Source: JANQOZ01 sp045106555 (lineage in GTDB: Bacteria; Pseudomonadota; Gammaproteobacteria; Xanthomonadales; SZUA-38). Taken from it: a stretch of DNA of 64,000 nt. Below are positions 19,099-27,977 of this stretch, piece after piece; the first letter of the stretch is position 1; each line of letters begins with the position of its first letter. The stretch spans positions 22,304 through 86,303 of the forward strand of contig JBGCET010000028.1 of NCBI GenBank assembly GCA_045106555.1, written 5' to 3'. A program made the position numbers and the translations under genes. The notes beneath the pieces were generated by a model, which saw only the letters and a list, made by a program, of their open reading frames with translations, was not told where the DNA came from and made no database searches.

Positions 19099-20199
19099 TC
19101 ACAGGTTCGCGCCTGTGCGCGATATCAGGTTGTTAATGAGCGTTTTTGCCACCGACTCGGGAAACGTGGCATCGCTGACCATCAGGTTCATCTCAATTTT
19201 TCCACCGGGTCTGCCAATCCGAAAACCTCGGCTGCTATTGCCCGGTCCCTCAAGCAAATCCCAGTTCACCATGTAGACGTTGTCTCCAAGACCCTTTGCG
19301 GGCTGATAGTCGTCAAAACGTATCCTCTCCTCATTCAGAGGGTCCGCACTGAACTGTAGGGCCAACGTCACCCGGTAGAGCCCCTGGCGAAGTGTGCCCC
19401 GATATTCACAAACAGAACCACTTGTGCTCGGCCTTGCCGTCATGCGCTCGCCGGCAGTGCCTCCCATCAGGGAGGTGAGCGTCGCCGGATCGAAAACACA
19501 CGGGTCCAGCGTCGGTCCTTGTTTGGGAAGCTCAGCGACAGGCTCAACCAGCGAACCTGGTACGCTGCCAAACAGCTTGTGGCCCAACTGGCGCATCTGA
19601 GCTTCTGAGGTCTTTAGGCCAATGACCGTTACCAACATACGATCAGTCTGAAGGTCAAAGCCCATGCCAAAAAGCCGGGGGTTGGCTGAATTCCAGGTTG
19701 GATCTTTGATCAGCGTCGCGTTGGCGCCGGGCCCCGCAAAAGGCTCCAATACTGCCGGCACATCCATGTTGTATTGAATCTCGCTGAGCATTGGCGCTTC
19801 AGCCAGCGGCATCCGTTGAATTTTGAGCGCAAATCCCGCATTAACCGACCATTCGCATTCATCCGCGGTGACCCGCCTGCGCTGCAAGGCTTTTCCCGCA
19901 ACAATACCGTCGACTGACGCTCGCGCATCAGCATCTGACAACCATGGGCAATTGGGCGTTTGCGGCGCTATTGCTGCTGACGATGAATAGGCAGTGGACA
20001 GATCAATCGGTGTAGTTGCCAGAGAGCTTGCTGATGCATTGGCATCACCTGCCGCCGCCGCTCTAGTCGCCAATTGATCTGCACCAATGGATGGGGTTTG
20101 AGGTTCCTGTTCATCGCTGCAAGCGCTGATACAAAATACTGCTGTGATTGCGCAAGTTCGGAAAATCCGCAAACCGACGTGGCGAGTTATATCCATCAT
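19099..20199 (-). CDS. Predicted lipoprotein with duplicated domain
   Basis: The 366-residue protein has a lipobox ISAC at about residue 27, so it is probably an outer-membrane lipoprotein. After a low-complexity Ala/Ser linker come two related halves. Each begins with a Cys after a hydrophobic-acid start (CPWLSDADA, then CVFDPATLTSLMG), followed by a Thr-rich turn and a Cys-Glu pair (DECEWSV, SVCEYRG). This is a tandem duplication with two likely disulphides, reminiscent of DUF3558-like lipoproteins, but I do not recognise a named family. It is convergent with the molybdoenzyme gene; the inverted repeat CGCGAACC/GGTTCGCG (19072-19111) spans the junction and could form a shared terminator hairpin. 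Confidence 0.75.
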   Translation of the reverse strand: MMDITRHVGLRIFRTCAITAVFCISACSDEQEPQTPSIGADQLATRAAAAGDANASASSLATTPIDLSTAYSSSAAIAPQTPNCPWLSDADARASVDGIVAGKALQRRRVTADECEWSVNAGFALKIQRMPLAEAPMLSEIQYNMDVPAVLEPFAGPGANATLIKDPTWNSANPRLFGMGFDLQTDRMLVTVIGLKTSEAQMRQLGHKLFGSVPGSLVEPVAELPKQGPTLDPCVFDPATLTSLMGGTAGERMTARPSTSGSVCEYRGTLRQGLYRVTLALQFSADPLNEERIRFDDYQPAKGLGDNVYMVNWDLLEGPGNSSRGFRIGRPGGKIEMNLMVSDATFPESVAKTLINNLISRTGANL

Positions 20200-20493
20200 T
20201 CATTTTCCCTTGTAGACTTTTGGCCGCACTGTTAAGCCGTGACACTGACCGGCGGCCTGGTACGCTGCACTAACGTTGGATGAGTGGTGTTGGCACATCC
20301 AGCATTTTAGCGCACAGAGTACGGGATGCTTTAGGAGCAGCGGAATTAGAGGCTTAGTTTGCTCGGTTTTGGTATGCTGCGCGCGGCTCAAGGCGTCATC
20401 CATGGGCCTTCGCAGGTTAGCTTTTGCCCGGCTCGGACAAATACCGACATCGGCCAGGCCCGCCCTTTTTTTCTTTCTACCCGGTACAAGCCT

Positions 20494-22104
20494 TTGATTT
20501 CTGCTGCAAACCTGTCGATTCAGTTCGGCGCCAAACCCCTGTTCGAGAACGTCTCGGTTACCTTCGACAACGGCCACAGATACGGCCTGATTGGCGCCAA
20601 TGGCTGCGGCAAATCCACCCTGATGAAAATTCTGTCCGGCGTTCAAGAGCCTTCTGCGGGCAACGTCTCTACAGACCCGAATCTGCGTATGGGTATTCTG
20701 AAGCAGGATCAATTCGCCTATGAAGATTGTCGGGTACTGGATGTCGTGATGATGGGTTACGAGCGTCTGTGGGAAGTATCCCAGGAACGCGACCGGATCT
20801 ATTCGCTGGCCGAGATGAGTGATGAAGAAGGCATGCTGGTCGCCGACCTTGAGGTGGAATTTGCCGAGATGGATGGCTACTCCGCAGAGGCTCGGGCGGG
20901 AGAACTATTGGAAGGCATTGGCATTCCCGTAGAACAACACGAGGGGCCCATGAGCGATATTGCGCCCGGCTGGAAGCTGCGCATATTGCTGGCCCAGGCG
21001 CTGTTTTTCAGCCCCGACATTTTGCTGTTGGACGAACCCACCAACAACCTGGACTTAAACGCCATTCGCTGGCTTGAAGAGTTTCTAGATACCAGTCAGG
21101 CCACGATGGTCATCATTTCCCACGACCGCCACTTCTTGAATGCCGTGTGCACCCACATGGCGGACCTGGATTACGGAAAACTCAAAGTATTTCCAGGTAA
21201 CTACGATGAATATATGACTGCAGCCACCCAGGCGCGGGAGACCGTGTATGCCGAAAACGCCAAAAAGAAAGTCAAGATGGCGGAGCTTCAGGCATTTGTC
21301 AGCCGCTTTTCTGCCAACGCGTCGAAAGCCCGTCAAGCCACTTCAAGGGCCAAGCAGCTGGAGAAAATTCAGCTGGAAGAGATCACACCCTCAAGCCGGG
21401 TCAGTCCGTTCATTCGCTTTGAACAGGACAAGCCTCTGCGTCGTCTGGCGCTGGAAACCAGCGATCTCAGCAAAGGATTTGACGACGGCCCGCTCTTTAC
21501 CAACCTGAGCCTGCAGATTGAAGCCGGTTCCCGGGTAGCCATTATTGGGCCCAACGGGATTGGAAAGACCACGCTGGTGCGTTGCCTTGTCAACGAGCTG
21601 ACTCCGGATTCCGGCGACGTAAAGTGGGCGGAAAAAGCCGAGCCGGGCTACTTCGCCCAAGACAACGCACCGTCTTTTGGCGATGAGCTGTCATTGTTCG
21701 AGTGGATGGAGCAATGGCGACCCAAAGGCGCTGACGAACAGCTGCTGCGGGCCACACTGGGCCGCATGCTGTTTTCCAAGGATGAGAGCGAGAAGTCGGT
21801 GAAGGTGGTTTCCGGCGGAGAACAACGGCGATTGATGTTCGGTAAGTTAATTCTGCAAAAACCCAATGTTATGGTTTTAGACGAGCCGACCAATCACCTG
21901 GATATGGAATCCATCGAGGCGCTGAATCTTGCCTTGGAAAATTATGAAGGCACGCTGATTTTCATTAGCCATGATCGAGACTTTGTATCGTCATTGGCCA
22001 CCAGAATCATCGATATGACACCGGATGGCATTGTCGATTTCAGCGGCACTTACGAGGAATATCTGCGTGAACAACGCAGAAATGAAAAAGCGCAGGTTGC
22101 CTAA
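20494..22104 (+). CDS. ybiT: ABC-F ATPase, YbiT type
   Basis: The 536-residue protein has two ABC ATPase domains without membrane helices. Walker A motifs are GANGCGKS and GPNGIGKT; Walker B motifs are ILLLDEPTNNLD and VMVLDEPTNHLD. The first signature is the degenerate APGWKLRILLAQAL typical of YbiT, the second is SGGEQRR. A charged linker of about 80 residues separates them. ABC-F proteins bind the ribosomal E site and gate translation. I use the TTG at 20494, which gives MISAANLSIQFG, the usual YbiT beginning and length (530 residues in E. coli); the longer frame adds 45 residues of unlikely composition. Stop to the next gene is 72 bases. Confidence 0.9.
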   Translation: MISAANLSIQFGAKPLFENVSVTFDNGHRYGLIGANGCGKSTLMKILSGVQEPSAGNVSTDPNLRMGILKQDQFAYEDCRVLDVVMMGYERLWEVSQERDRIYSLAEMSDEEGMLVADLEVEFAEMDGYSAEARAGELLEGIGIPVEQHEGPMSDIAPGWKLRILLAQALFFSPDILLLDEPTNNLDLNAIRWLEEFLDTSQATMVIISHDRHFLNAVCTHMADLDYGKLKVFPGNYDEYMTAATQARETVYAENAKKKVKMAELQAFVSRFSANASKARQATSRAKQLEKIQLEEITPSSRVSPFIRFEQDKPLRRLALETSDLSKGFDDGPLFTNLSLQIEAGSRVAIIGPNGIGKTTLVRCLVNELTPDSGDVKWAEKAEPGYFAQDNAPSFGDELSLFEWMEQWRPKGADEQLLRATLGRMLFSKDESEKSVKVVSGGEQRRLMFGKLILQKPNVMVLDEPTNHLDMESIEALNLALENYEGTLIFISHDRDFVSSLATRIIDMTPDGIVDFSGTYEEYLREQRRNEKAQVA

Positions 22105-22176
22105 AAATAGTTGAGCCGTCGGGCTAATTGCCCTTAACAACGCTTAACGCTACTGTGGCCTTCTCAGGGGAGGCCA

Positions 22177-23322
22177 ATGACTGAAAATACCCTCGCCACG
22201 CCGGTGGCAACCAAACTGACCGAAGTTCGCGAAACACCGTTACCTATAGCATTCACCGGTAACACTGCGGTGTACTTTCGAATCTGGATCGTCAACTTGT
22301 GCCTGACGTTGATCACCCTGGGAGTTTTCTCAGCGTGGGCCAAGGTGCGAAAAAAGCGTTACTTCTACGCCAGCACGCGGATAGACGACACGCCGATGCA
22401 GTATTTAGCGGAACCGCTACCCATACTAAAAGGGCGGATCGTGGCCACGGTGCTTTTTGGAATTTGGTGGTTTTCCTCAAGTTTCTATTTTCCCGCCCTG
22501 CCCTGGGTAGTAGGCATCGGGCTGATTGTTGCGCCCTGGATCGTTACCAGCTCCGCCTCCTTCAACTCGCGCTATTCGGCATGGCGAAACCTGACGTTGG
22601 TGTTTCACGGCAACTATCTTGGAGCAGCTCTTACCCTTTACTGGCTGGGTCTGATTCCCCTGTTGATGTATTCGCTAACCGCTGACCCTGCAGACCTTAA
22701 CGAAGCAGATTTATCACTCTTAAGCCCGTTGGTATTGCAGTTGGTGGTTCTGCTGGGGTTCGGAATTCTCTTTCCGTTTTGGCTAAACCGGCTAAAACGC
22801 TTTATCACCTCCCACACCGCGTATGGAGGGCATCGGGTTCGATATGGCGCCACCGGCGGACAGTTTTTCAACGTCTACTTTGCTGCCGGGTTTATCGTCA
22901 TAGGGGGTGCCATCGTGTCCGGCAGCTTGTTTGCACTAAAGCCGTCTCTTCAATATTCAAATATCGGGATGATCGCCCTTTCGCTGCCGTTTTACCTGTC
23001 TTACGTTTTCGCTTTCGCCTATGTGCGGGCTAGGGTAACCAACCTGGTTTGGAATCAGGCGCGTCTGGGGCCGGTGACCTTTCGCTCAAGCATGGTCGGC
23101 ACAGAGTTATTTGCTCTGTATTTCACCAATGCCCTGGGGATTATTGCTTCGCTGGGTCTTGCCACTCCCTGGGCAGTGATGCGCACCATGCGCTACCGAC
23201 TTGAGCACCTGGAAGCCAGCTCGGAGGCACCAATGGACACGTTTGTTGGCGATGAGCGTTCTTCCGTTCATGCAGCCGCCGCCGAGACCGGCGATTTTTT
23301 TGATCTGGACCTATCCCTATGA
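22177..23322 (+). CDS. yjgN: YjgN-family (DUF898) inner-membrane protein
   Basis: The 381-residue protein shows the DUF898 pattern: FTGNTAVYFRIWIVNLCLTL, then SAWAKVRKKRYFY, and further membrane helices each followed by short Arg/Lys loops, with NLVWNQARLGPVTF late in the chain. Six or more membrane helices are predicted. Function is unknown. ATG at 22177 has a strong GGGGAGG site. Its end overlaps the M48 peptidase start by four bases (ATGA). This pairing of YjgN with an M48 peptidase is common and suggests joint membrane protein turnover. Confidence 0.88.
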   Translation: MTENTLATPVATKLTEVRETPLPIAFTGNTAVYFRIWIVNLCLTLITLGVFSAWAKVRKKRYFYASTRIDDTPMQYLAEPLPILKGRIVATVLFGIWWFSSSFYFPALPWVVGIGLIVAPWIVTSSASFNSRYSAWRNLTLVFHGNYLGAALTLYWLGLIPLLMYSLTADPADLNEADLSLLSPLVLQLVVLLGFGILFPFWLNRLKRFITSHTAYGGHRVRYGATGGQFFNVYFAAGFIVIGGAIVSGSLFALKPSLQYSNIGMIALSLPFYLSYVFAFAYVRARVTNLVWNQARLGPVTFRSSMVGTELFALYFTNALGIIASLGLATPWAVMRTMRYRLEHLEASSEAPMDTFVGDERSSVHAAAAETGDFFDLDLSL

Positions 23323-24365
23323 GCGCCCTCAACGGATACTACTTCGACGGGCGCAGCGCTCAACGTCAACCGGCAAAGCTCACCCTGCACGGAGCAGAGG
23401 TGCATTTGGATGACGGTGAAAAGACTCACACCTTCAACGTTGCTGACCTTCTGGTGACGCCGCGCACGGGCTCGCCCAGTCGATTTATTGCGTTGGGGAA
23501 CACCGGCCAGTTCCAATGTGACGATTGCACGGAACTGGACTATTTGCCTCAGCAAAGCTCCAGCGATGGACTGATTGCATGGCTCGAGCAGCGTTGGATT
23601 GTGGCTCTTGCCTGCGTGGCGCTAATTGCCGTAATGCTGTTTGCAGGACACCGCTACGGTCTGCCTGCGGCGGCGGAGAACATCGCACAACGTATCCCCA
23701 TTGAATCAGAAAAAGACCTGGGCGCTGAGGTACTCAGCTCGCTGGAGCAATATGCCTGGCTATCCGGGTCATACCTGCCGGAGAAACAACGGGCTCACCT
23801 TACCCGACGTTTTAACCAGTTTCGCAAGGGCATGGCCTACGAAGCCCATTTAAATCTACAGTTTCGCCACACCACGGTGTTCGATGCCAACGCGTTTGCG
23901 CTGCCGGGAGGCACTATTGTGGTCACCGACCAACTGGTTGACATGGCCGAGTCCGACGACGAGGTGCTGGCAATATTGGCACATGAAATCGGCCACATTG
24001 AACGTCGCCACACCATGCGAAGCCTGATCCAGAACTCACTGGTAGCGGTAGCCGCAACAGCTATTACCGCTGATGCGGCAAGCTTAACGGCTGCGGTTGC
24101 TGGCCTGCCTGTGGTTCTGGTCCAAAGCGAGTACTCCCGAGAATTTGAAACCGAGGCCGACACCTTTGCCTTTGCCTTGCTTCGCGAGCACGATATATCG
24201 CCCTCAGCCTTTGCCGACATGATGGAGCGGATGCAAGCGCGCTATCCGGAATCATCGGATACCGCGTTGAATTTCCTGAGCTCCCACCCCTTAATGGAAC
24301 AACGTATCCGGCAGGCTCGCGCTGCGGCGCTCGGTGAGGATAGGGTTGATGCAGATCGTCCATGA
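23319..24365 (+). CDS. M48-family zinc metallopeptidase
   Basis: The 348-residue protein contains the zinc motif HEIGH (LAHEIGHIERRH) followed about 60 residues later by FETEADTFA, the third ligand of M48 peptidases. One membrane segment at about 93-113 precedes the catalytic domain, so the enzyme is likely membrane-anchored with the peptidase domain in the periplasm. The N-terminal 90 residues are a soluble extension. Translation is coupled to the YjgN gene by a four-base overlap. It is related to the Oma1/HtpX/BepA group that degrades misfolded membrane or envelope proteins. Confidence 0.88.
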   Translation: MSALNGYYFDGRSAQRQPAKLTLHGAEVHLDDGEKTHTFNVADLLVTPRTGSPSRFIALGNTGQFQCDDCTELDYLPQQSSSDGLIAWLEQRWIVALACVALIAVMLFAGHRYGLPAAAENIAQRIPIESEKDLGAEVLSSLEQYAWLSGSYLPEKQRAHLTRRFNQFRKGMAYEAHLNLQFRHTTVFDANAFALPGGTIVVTDQLVDMAESDDEVLAILAHEIGHIERRHTMRSLIQNSLVAVAATAITADAASLTAAVAGLPVVLVQSEYSREFETEADTFAFALLREHDISPSAFADMMERMQARYPESSDTALNFLSSHPLMEQRIRQARAAALGEDRVDADRP

Positions 24366-24621
24366 CGGGCGCAGATAGACGTTCAGGCTGTTCTCAATTC
24401 GGGCCGACGCGATTACCAAATTATTTTCACTATCGTCGACAAAGCCCATTCATTGGTTACCCTCCAGTAGATGCACAATCAGCAGCTATGGATTGTTTCC
24501 CCAAGAAGCTCAGTGCCTTTAGGCATCGGGCAATGGATAGGAAGGGTAAAGACTAGGCACATCCAGGCTATCAGTCGTTACCATGTATTATGGCCGTTCC
24601 CCATATGCCCGCCCGAATTTG

Positions 24622-25428
24622 ATGTCTCTTACAACCAGTGAAATTCAGGCCGCCGCCGACCAGCTTTATGAGGCTGAGCGGCGCCGGGTTCAAATTCGAC
24701 CCCTGACACTGTCACAGCCCAGTATGGATATGGACGATGCTTACGCTATCCAAAAAGCCTGGGTTGATCGAAAACGGCAAGACGGGCGACAGGTCACGGG
24801 CTACAAGATTGGCCTAACGTCCCGCGCTATGCAGATGGCGATGAACATTGATACGCCAGACTTCGGCGTATTGCTGGACGATATGGCGTTTCCCAGCGGC
24901 GGCAAGATCCGCGCGGCCGACTTTACCGACCCAAAGATCGAAGTTGAACTGGCTTTTGTGCTGAAAAGCCCCCTGGCTGGCAACCGGGTTTCGGTGGAGG
25001 ACGTACTGGCCGCAACGGACTACGTTGTTCCCGCGCTGGAGCTAATTGCCGCCCGTAGCCACCGTGTTGATCCCGAAACGGGATATACCCGGACCGTGTT
25101 CGACACCATCGCCGACAATGCGGCCAATGCCGGCTACATTGTTGGGGATAAGACGTTTCGGCCCGCTGACATTGACCTGCGCTGGGTCGGCGCCATGCTG
25201 TACTTAAACCAGCAAATTGAAGAAACGGGCCTGGCTGGCGGCGTCATGGGGCATCCTGCTCATGGTATCCGCTGGGTTTGCAAACGGTTCGCCCCCCATG
25301 GGATTGGGCTTGAACCGGGACACATCATATTGGCCGGGTCGTTTACCCGTCCCGTTGCGGTCAACGCCGGGGATCACATCCTCGCAGACTACGGCGACCT
25401 GGGAAAAATTGAGGTGAACTTTGTATGA
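24622..25428 (+). CDS. hpaH: 2-oxo-hept-4-ene-1,7-dioate hydratase
   Basis: The 268-residue protein is clearly HpaH: it follows the E. coli enzyme (267 residues) end to end, with GYKIGLTSRAMQ, FGVLLDDM, IEVELAFVLKSPL, DYVVPALELI, FDTIADNAANAG and the C-terminal ILAGSFTRPV. These include the Glu residues that bind Mg in the FAH-like hydratase fold. It hydrates 2-oxohept-3-ene-1,7-dioate to 4-hydroxy-2-oxoheptane-1,7-dioate in the homoprotocatechuate pathway. ATG at 24622 gives the usual N-terminus; an ATG 39 bases earlier is in frame but adds residues without matches. Neither start has a clear ribosome site. It is coupled to hpaI by a four-base overlap. Confidence 0.93.
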   Translation: MSLTTSEIQAAADQLYEAERRRVQIRPLTLSQPSMDMDDAYAIQKAWVDRKRQDGRQVTGYKIGLTSRAMQMAMNIDTPDFGVLLDDMAFPSGGKIRAADFTDPKIEVELAFVLKSPLAGNRVSVEDVLAATDYVVPALELIAARSHRVDPETGYTRTVFDTIADNAANAGYIVGDKTFRPADIDLRWVGAMLYLNQQIEETGLAGGVMGHPAHGIRWVCKRFAPHGIGLEPGHIILAGSFTRPVAVNAGDHILADYGDLGKIEVNFV

Positions 25429-26225
25429 CTGAGCTGAAAGGCAACCGTTTTTTGGCAGGACTCAAAAGCAGCAACCCACAATATGGACTGTGGCTGGGAA
25501 TTCCTGATCCCTCCATCGCCGAAATGATGGCGTGTGCCGGTTTTGATTGGTTGGTCATTGACCATGAACACGGTCCGTTTGAGTTGCGTGATGTTCTGCA
25601 TCACCTCCAGGCCATGGCGCCCTACACTGTCGCTCCCATTGTTCGCCCGGTTGATGACAACCCTGGACTGCTAAAGAAGCTCTGTGATATCGGTGCTCAA
25701 AGCTTCCTGGTGCCCATGATTGAAACGGCCGACCAGGCAGCCGCACTCGTTGGCGCTGTCAAATATCCGCCGGAGGGTACACGCGGAATGGGTACCTCCA
25801 TGGCCAGAGCAGCGCGATGGAATATGACGCCCAACTATGTGGAAAACGCCAACCAACAGATGTGCGTTATTGCTCAGGTAGAAACGGTGGCGGGACTTCA
25901 GAACCTTGAGGCTATTACTAATACCCAGGGCTTGGACGGGGTATTTTTCGGCCCGTCAGATTTGTCGGCATCCATGGGATACGTGGGGAACCCTACCCAT
26001 CCCGAAGTGGCTCAGGCCGTGGAAACGGGCATCAAGGCAGTGAGTGACGCAGGTAAGTTCGCCGGACTGCTTTGCCTCGATGAAACCGAGGTGCCGCGTT
26101 ATCTAAAGGCTGGCGCAAGTTTTGTGGGAGTAGGTTTGGATACGCTTCTGATTGGCAACGCGGCACGAGCCCTGGCCGCCAAATTTTCTTCATCCCATCA
26201 ATCGGAACCCACGGCGGGCTATTAG
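25425..26225 (+). CDS. hpaI: 4-hydroxy-2-oxoheptane-1,7-dioate aldolase
   Basis: The 266-residue class II aldolase of the HpcH/HpaI family cleaves the HpaH product to pyruvate and succinic semialdehyde. Visible signatures are GLWLGIPDPSIAEMMACAGF, DWLVIDHEHGPF with the conserved His, the metal-ligand region AQVETVAGLQNLE, and FFGPSDLSASMG with the second metal Asp. Start ATG overlaps the hpaH stop (ATGA). It ends 24 bases before the convergent ligB-like gene. Assignment to HpaI and not to the related 2-keto-3-deoxy-L-rhamnonate aldolase rests on its place beside hpaH. Confidence 0.93.
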   Translation: MTELKGNRFLAGLKSSNPQYGLWLGIPDPSIAEMMACAGFDWLVIDHEHGPFELRDVLHHLQAMAPYTVAPIVRPVDDNPGLLKKLCDIGAQSFLVPMIETADQAAALVGAVKYPPEGTRGMGTSMARAARWNMTPNYVENANQQMCVIAQVETVAGLQNLEAITNTQGLDGVFFGPSDLSASMGYVGNPTHPEVAQAVETGIKAVSDAGKFAGLLCLDETEVPRYLKAGASFVGVGLDTLLIGNAARALAAKFSSSHQSEPTAGY

Positions 26226-26249
26226 TGTCAGCGCAAAAAGGCCGGGCTG

Positions 26250-27074
26250 TCAGCGGATATCAAATTGGCCCACCGTGCACCCAACGGCGAAAATGGGTAG
26301 CTCGGCGGAATAAAACTGCACCTCGCAAGGGCCGCCAGCAGCGGCAGCCGCAGCAATGTAAGTACGGATCTCAAATCCGCCTTGGCCTGCATCTCGGTAT
26401 GTCTCTTCATCGGTATAGGACAACAACAACGCCTTGTCGAAGCGCTCCAACCGGGCCAGAAATTCTCGGTCCCAGGCCTCATTGATTTTTCCGGAATCCG
26501 GGGTGGCCGGCCAATGGGAAATACCCCCTGTGCCCACTAACGCAATCTTCTCGGGCGCCGCATCAATCGCCCGGCGAATCGCCTCACCAAACGACCATGC
26601 ACGGTGCAGCGGCGTCAGTGGTGGTCCCTGGCAGTTAATATTCACCGGGATGATCGGCAAATCGTAGCGAGGGGTTAGGAAGTGCAGCGGCACCATGACG
26701 CCGTGGTCAAACTTCCACTCCTCGCTGTACGCCACATCAACACTTTGCATGATCTCTTGGACAAACTGTCGACCCAACTTAGGAGCGCCCGGCACATTGG
26801 TTTTGTCAATTTTCAGCCACTCGGTATTTTCTATGGGGCCCTCATGGGACTCACCGATACCCACGCAAAACGCCGGCATGTTATTCATGAAAAAGTTGGC
26901 AAAGTGCTCTGCCGCAATCACCACGAGCGTTTGGGCTCCGGAATGTTCGATGTCCTGGCGCTGACGTTTTAACGCGGCATAAAATCGCTCGCGCACAGAC
27001 GCGTTTTCTGCCAAATGCGCCCTGCCGGTAATTCCGGGTGCGTGGCTTAGTACGCCGGCATAAACCAAACTCAC
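26250..27074 (-). CDS. LigB-type class III extradiol dioxygenase, catalytic (beta) subunit
   Basis: The 274-residue protein is a class III extradiol ring-cleavage dioxygenase with all active-site residues placed as in protocatechuate 4,5-dioxygenase LigB: His11 (LSHAPG), His57 (AAEHFANFF), His124 (DHGVMVPL), His187 (GTGGISHW) and Glu235 (FEIRT). His11, His57 and Glu235 should bind the ferrous iron. The chain also resembles MhpB. Its operon partner is a LigA-like small subunit, which it overlaps by four bases (GTGA), and the cluster is the homoprotocatechuate pathway, so I infer 3,4-dihydroxyphenylacetate 2,3-cleavage instead of protocatechuate. Start is GTG at 27074. This is unlike E. coli HpaD, which needs no small subunit. 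Confidence 0.88.
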   Translation of the reverse strand: MSLVYAGVLSHAPGITGRAHLAENASVRERFYAALKRQRQDIEHSGAQTLVVIAAEHFANFFMNNMPAFCVGIGESHEGPIENTEWLKIDKTNVPGAPKLGRQFVQEIMQSVDVAYSEEWKFDHGVMVPLHFLTPRYDLPIIPVNINCQGPPLTPLHRAWSFGEAIRRAIDAAPEKIALVGTGGISHWPATPDSGKINEAWDREFLARLERFDKALLLSYTDEETYRDAGQGGFEIRTYIAAAAAAGGPCEVQFYSAELPIFAVGCTVGQFDIR

Positions 27075-27424
27075 GAGTGTTTTCCTTCGCCTATCGTCTG
27101 ACCTTCCGGCGTAAAGCTCTCCCCACCGCCAATCATGGCGTAAACACCCGCTCGAACCGGGCCGTGAGCTTCGACGCCTTTGCGCATCCGTTCAAGGTAG
27201 TCAAACCACTCAATGCCAAGAAAGGCCGCAAAGTGCATGAGAATTTGTCCATTGACCCCCAACACATAGAGCAGGCCAATGTCACCATCCAGGAGCGCGT
27301 GGGACTCTTCCTTCGACAAATCGTATTGCTTCAATACCGTCTCTGGCTGCTGGCGAAATTGCGCTTGAACGTCATCGTTACGATTGAGGTCGTAGAGCAT
27401 CTTTTGCAGATAGTAAAGACTCAT
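27071..27424 (-). CDS. LigA-like small (alpha) subunit of extradiol dioxygenase
   Basis: This 117-residue helical protein belongs to the LigA superfamily of dioxygenase small subunits: it has the FRQQPETVLKQYDLSKEES signature (residues that start helix packing), then ALLDGDIGLLYVLGVNGQILMHFA. In LigAB the small subunit covers the substrate pocket of the catalytic subunit. The ATG at 27424 is preferred; GAGG is eight bases upstream, and the TTG two codons earlier is weaker. It begins two bases after the hpaF stop and overlaps ligB, so the three are one operon. Cytoplasmic. Confidence 0.85.
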   Translation of the reverse strand: MSLYYLQKMLYDLNRNDDVQAQFRQQPETVLKQYDLSKEESHALLDGDIGLLYVLGVNGQILMHFAAFLGIEWFDYLERMRKGVEAHGPVRAGVYAMIGGGESFTPEGQTIGEGKHS

Positions 27425-27426
27425 GA

Positions 27427-27831
27427 TCAATCCTCGCCGGGTGACTGTCGACGATTCATATGCTCACGAATATTGCTTTGCTTCCAGCGGGTCTGCGGGT
27501 CAATTTCCTGAATTTCTAACCCCAGAGAGAGTGGGCGATGTTTACAGGCCTCCCGAACAAAATGGTTAAGCGCATCAAACAACGCCTGACCCACAACTTT
27601 CTGCGTTTCGTCAGAGCGTCCTTGTCCGATCCGTAACGTGATGTAAATAAACCCGTTATCAGGATGACTGTCAGCCACTCGGTAATCTCTGTAGCCGATC
27701 GCTCTGCTGCGAATCCCGCCGGTGGGCAGCGATTCCAAACTCACCGCCTTAGCATGCAGTGCATCCAGCAGACCCGGGATGTCCAATGTTTGCTTGAGGT
27801 TTTCTGAATACTCAACGATGACGTGGGGCAC
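27427..27831 (-). CDS. hpaF: 5-carboxymethyl-2-hydroxymuconate isomerase
   Basis: The 134-residue tautomerase-family protein matches HpaF/CHMI. After the start codon the first residue is Pro (MPHVIVEYSENL), which becomes the catalytic N-terminal Pro once Met is removed. DYRVADSHPDNGFIYITLRI and the C-terminal DPQTRWKQSNIREHM follow the family. It isomerises 5-carboxymethyl-2-hydroxymuconate in the homoprotocatechuate pathway. The start is a GTG at 27831 with GGAG nine bases before it. It heads the operon hpaF-ligA-ligB and lies behind the TTAACGCGTTAA palindrome. Confidence 0.93.
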   Translation of the reverse strand: MPHVIVEYSENLKQTLDIPGLLDALHAKAVSLESLPTGGIRSRAIGYRDYRVADSHPDNGFIYITLRIGQGRSDETQKVVGQALFDALNHFVREACKHRPLSLGLEIQEIDPQTRWKQSNIREHMNRRQSPGED

Positions 27832-27858
27832 AACGACAACTCCGTTAATGTTATTTAA

Positions 27859-27870
27859 TTAACGCGTTAA
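27859..27870. promoter_or_regulatory. Palindrome TTAACGCGTTAA, putative HpaR operator
   Basis: A perfect 12-base palindrome lies 28 bases before the hpaF start and 107 bases before the divergent MarR-type regulator gene. The same stretch, with its flank (TTAACRCGTTAATTAxAT read on the hpaF strand), recurs before hpaE. MarR-family repressors bind such AT-rich palindromes over promoters, so this is probably the HpaR operator. Binding is inferred. Confidence 0.65.
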
Positions 27871-27977
27871 CAATATACCGTTTGCCTGGAGTCATCTGCA
27901 ACTATCGTCTTGACTCGTTGTAGCCCACCGGATGAGAACGCTTTACTATTGGTCCACCATACCGCACTGGAAATTTG

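Noticed and set aside
20200..20493. Long minus- and plus-strand frames before the ABC-F gene
   Set aside because: They have no family motif and overlap the real gene or its leader; the ABC-F frame itself starts sensibly only at 20494.
22121..22133. GGGC-TAATT-GCCC hairpin after the ABC-F gene as a terminator
   Set aside because: Four-base arms and no T-run; too weak to call.
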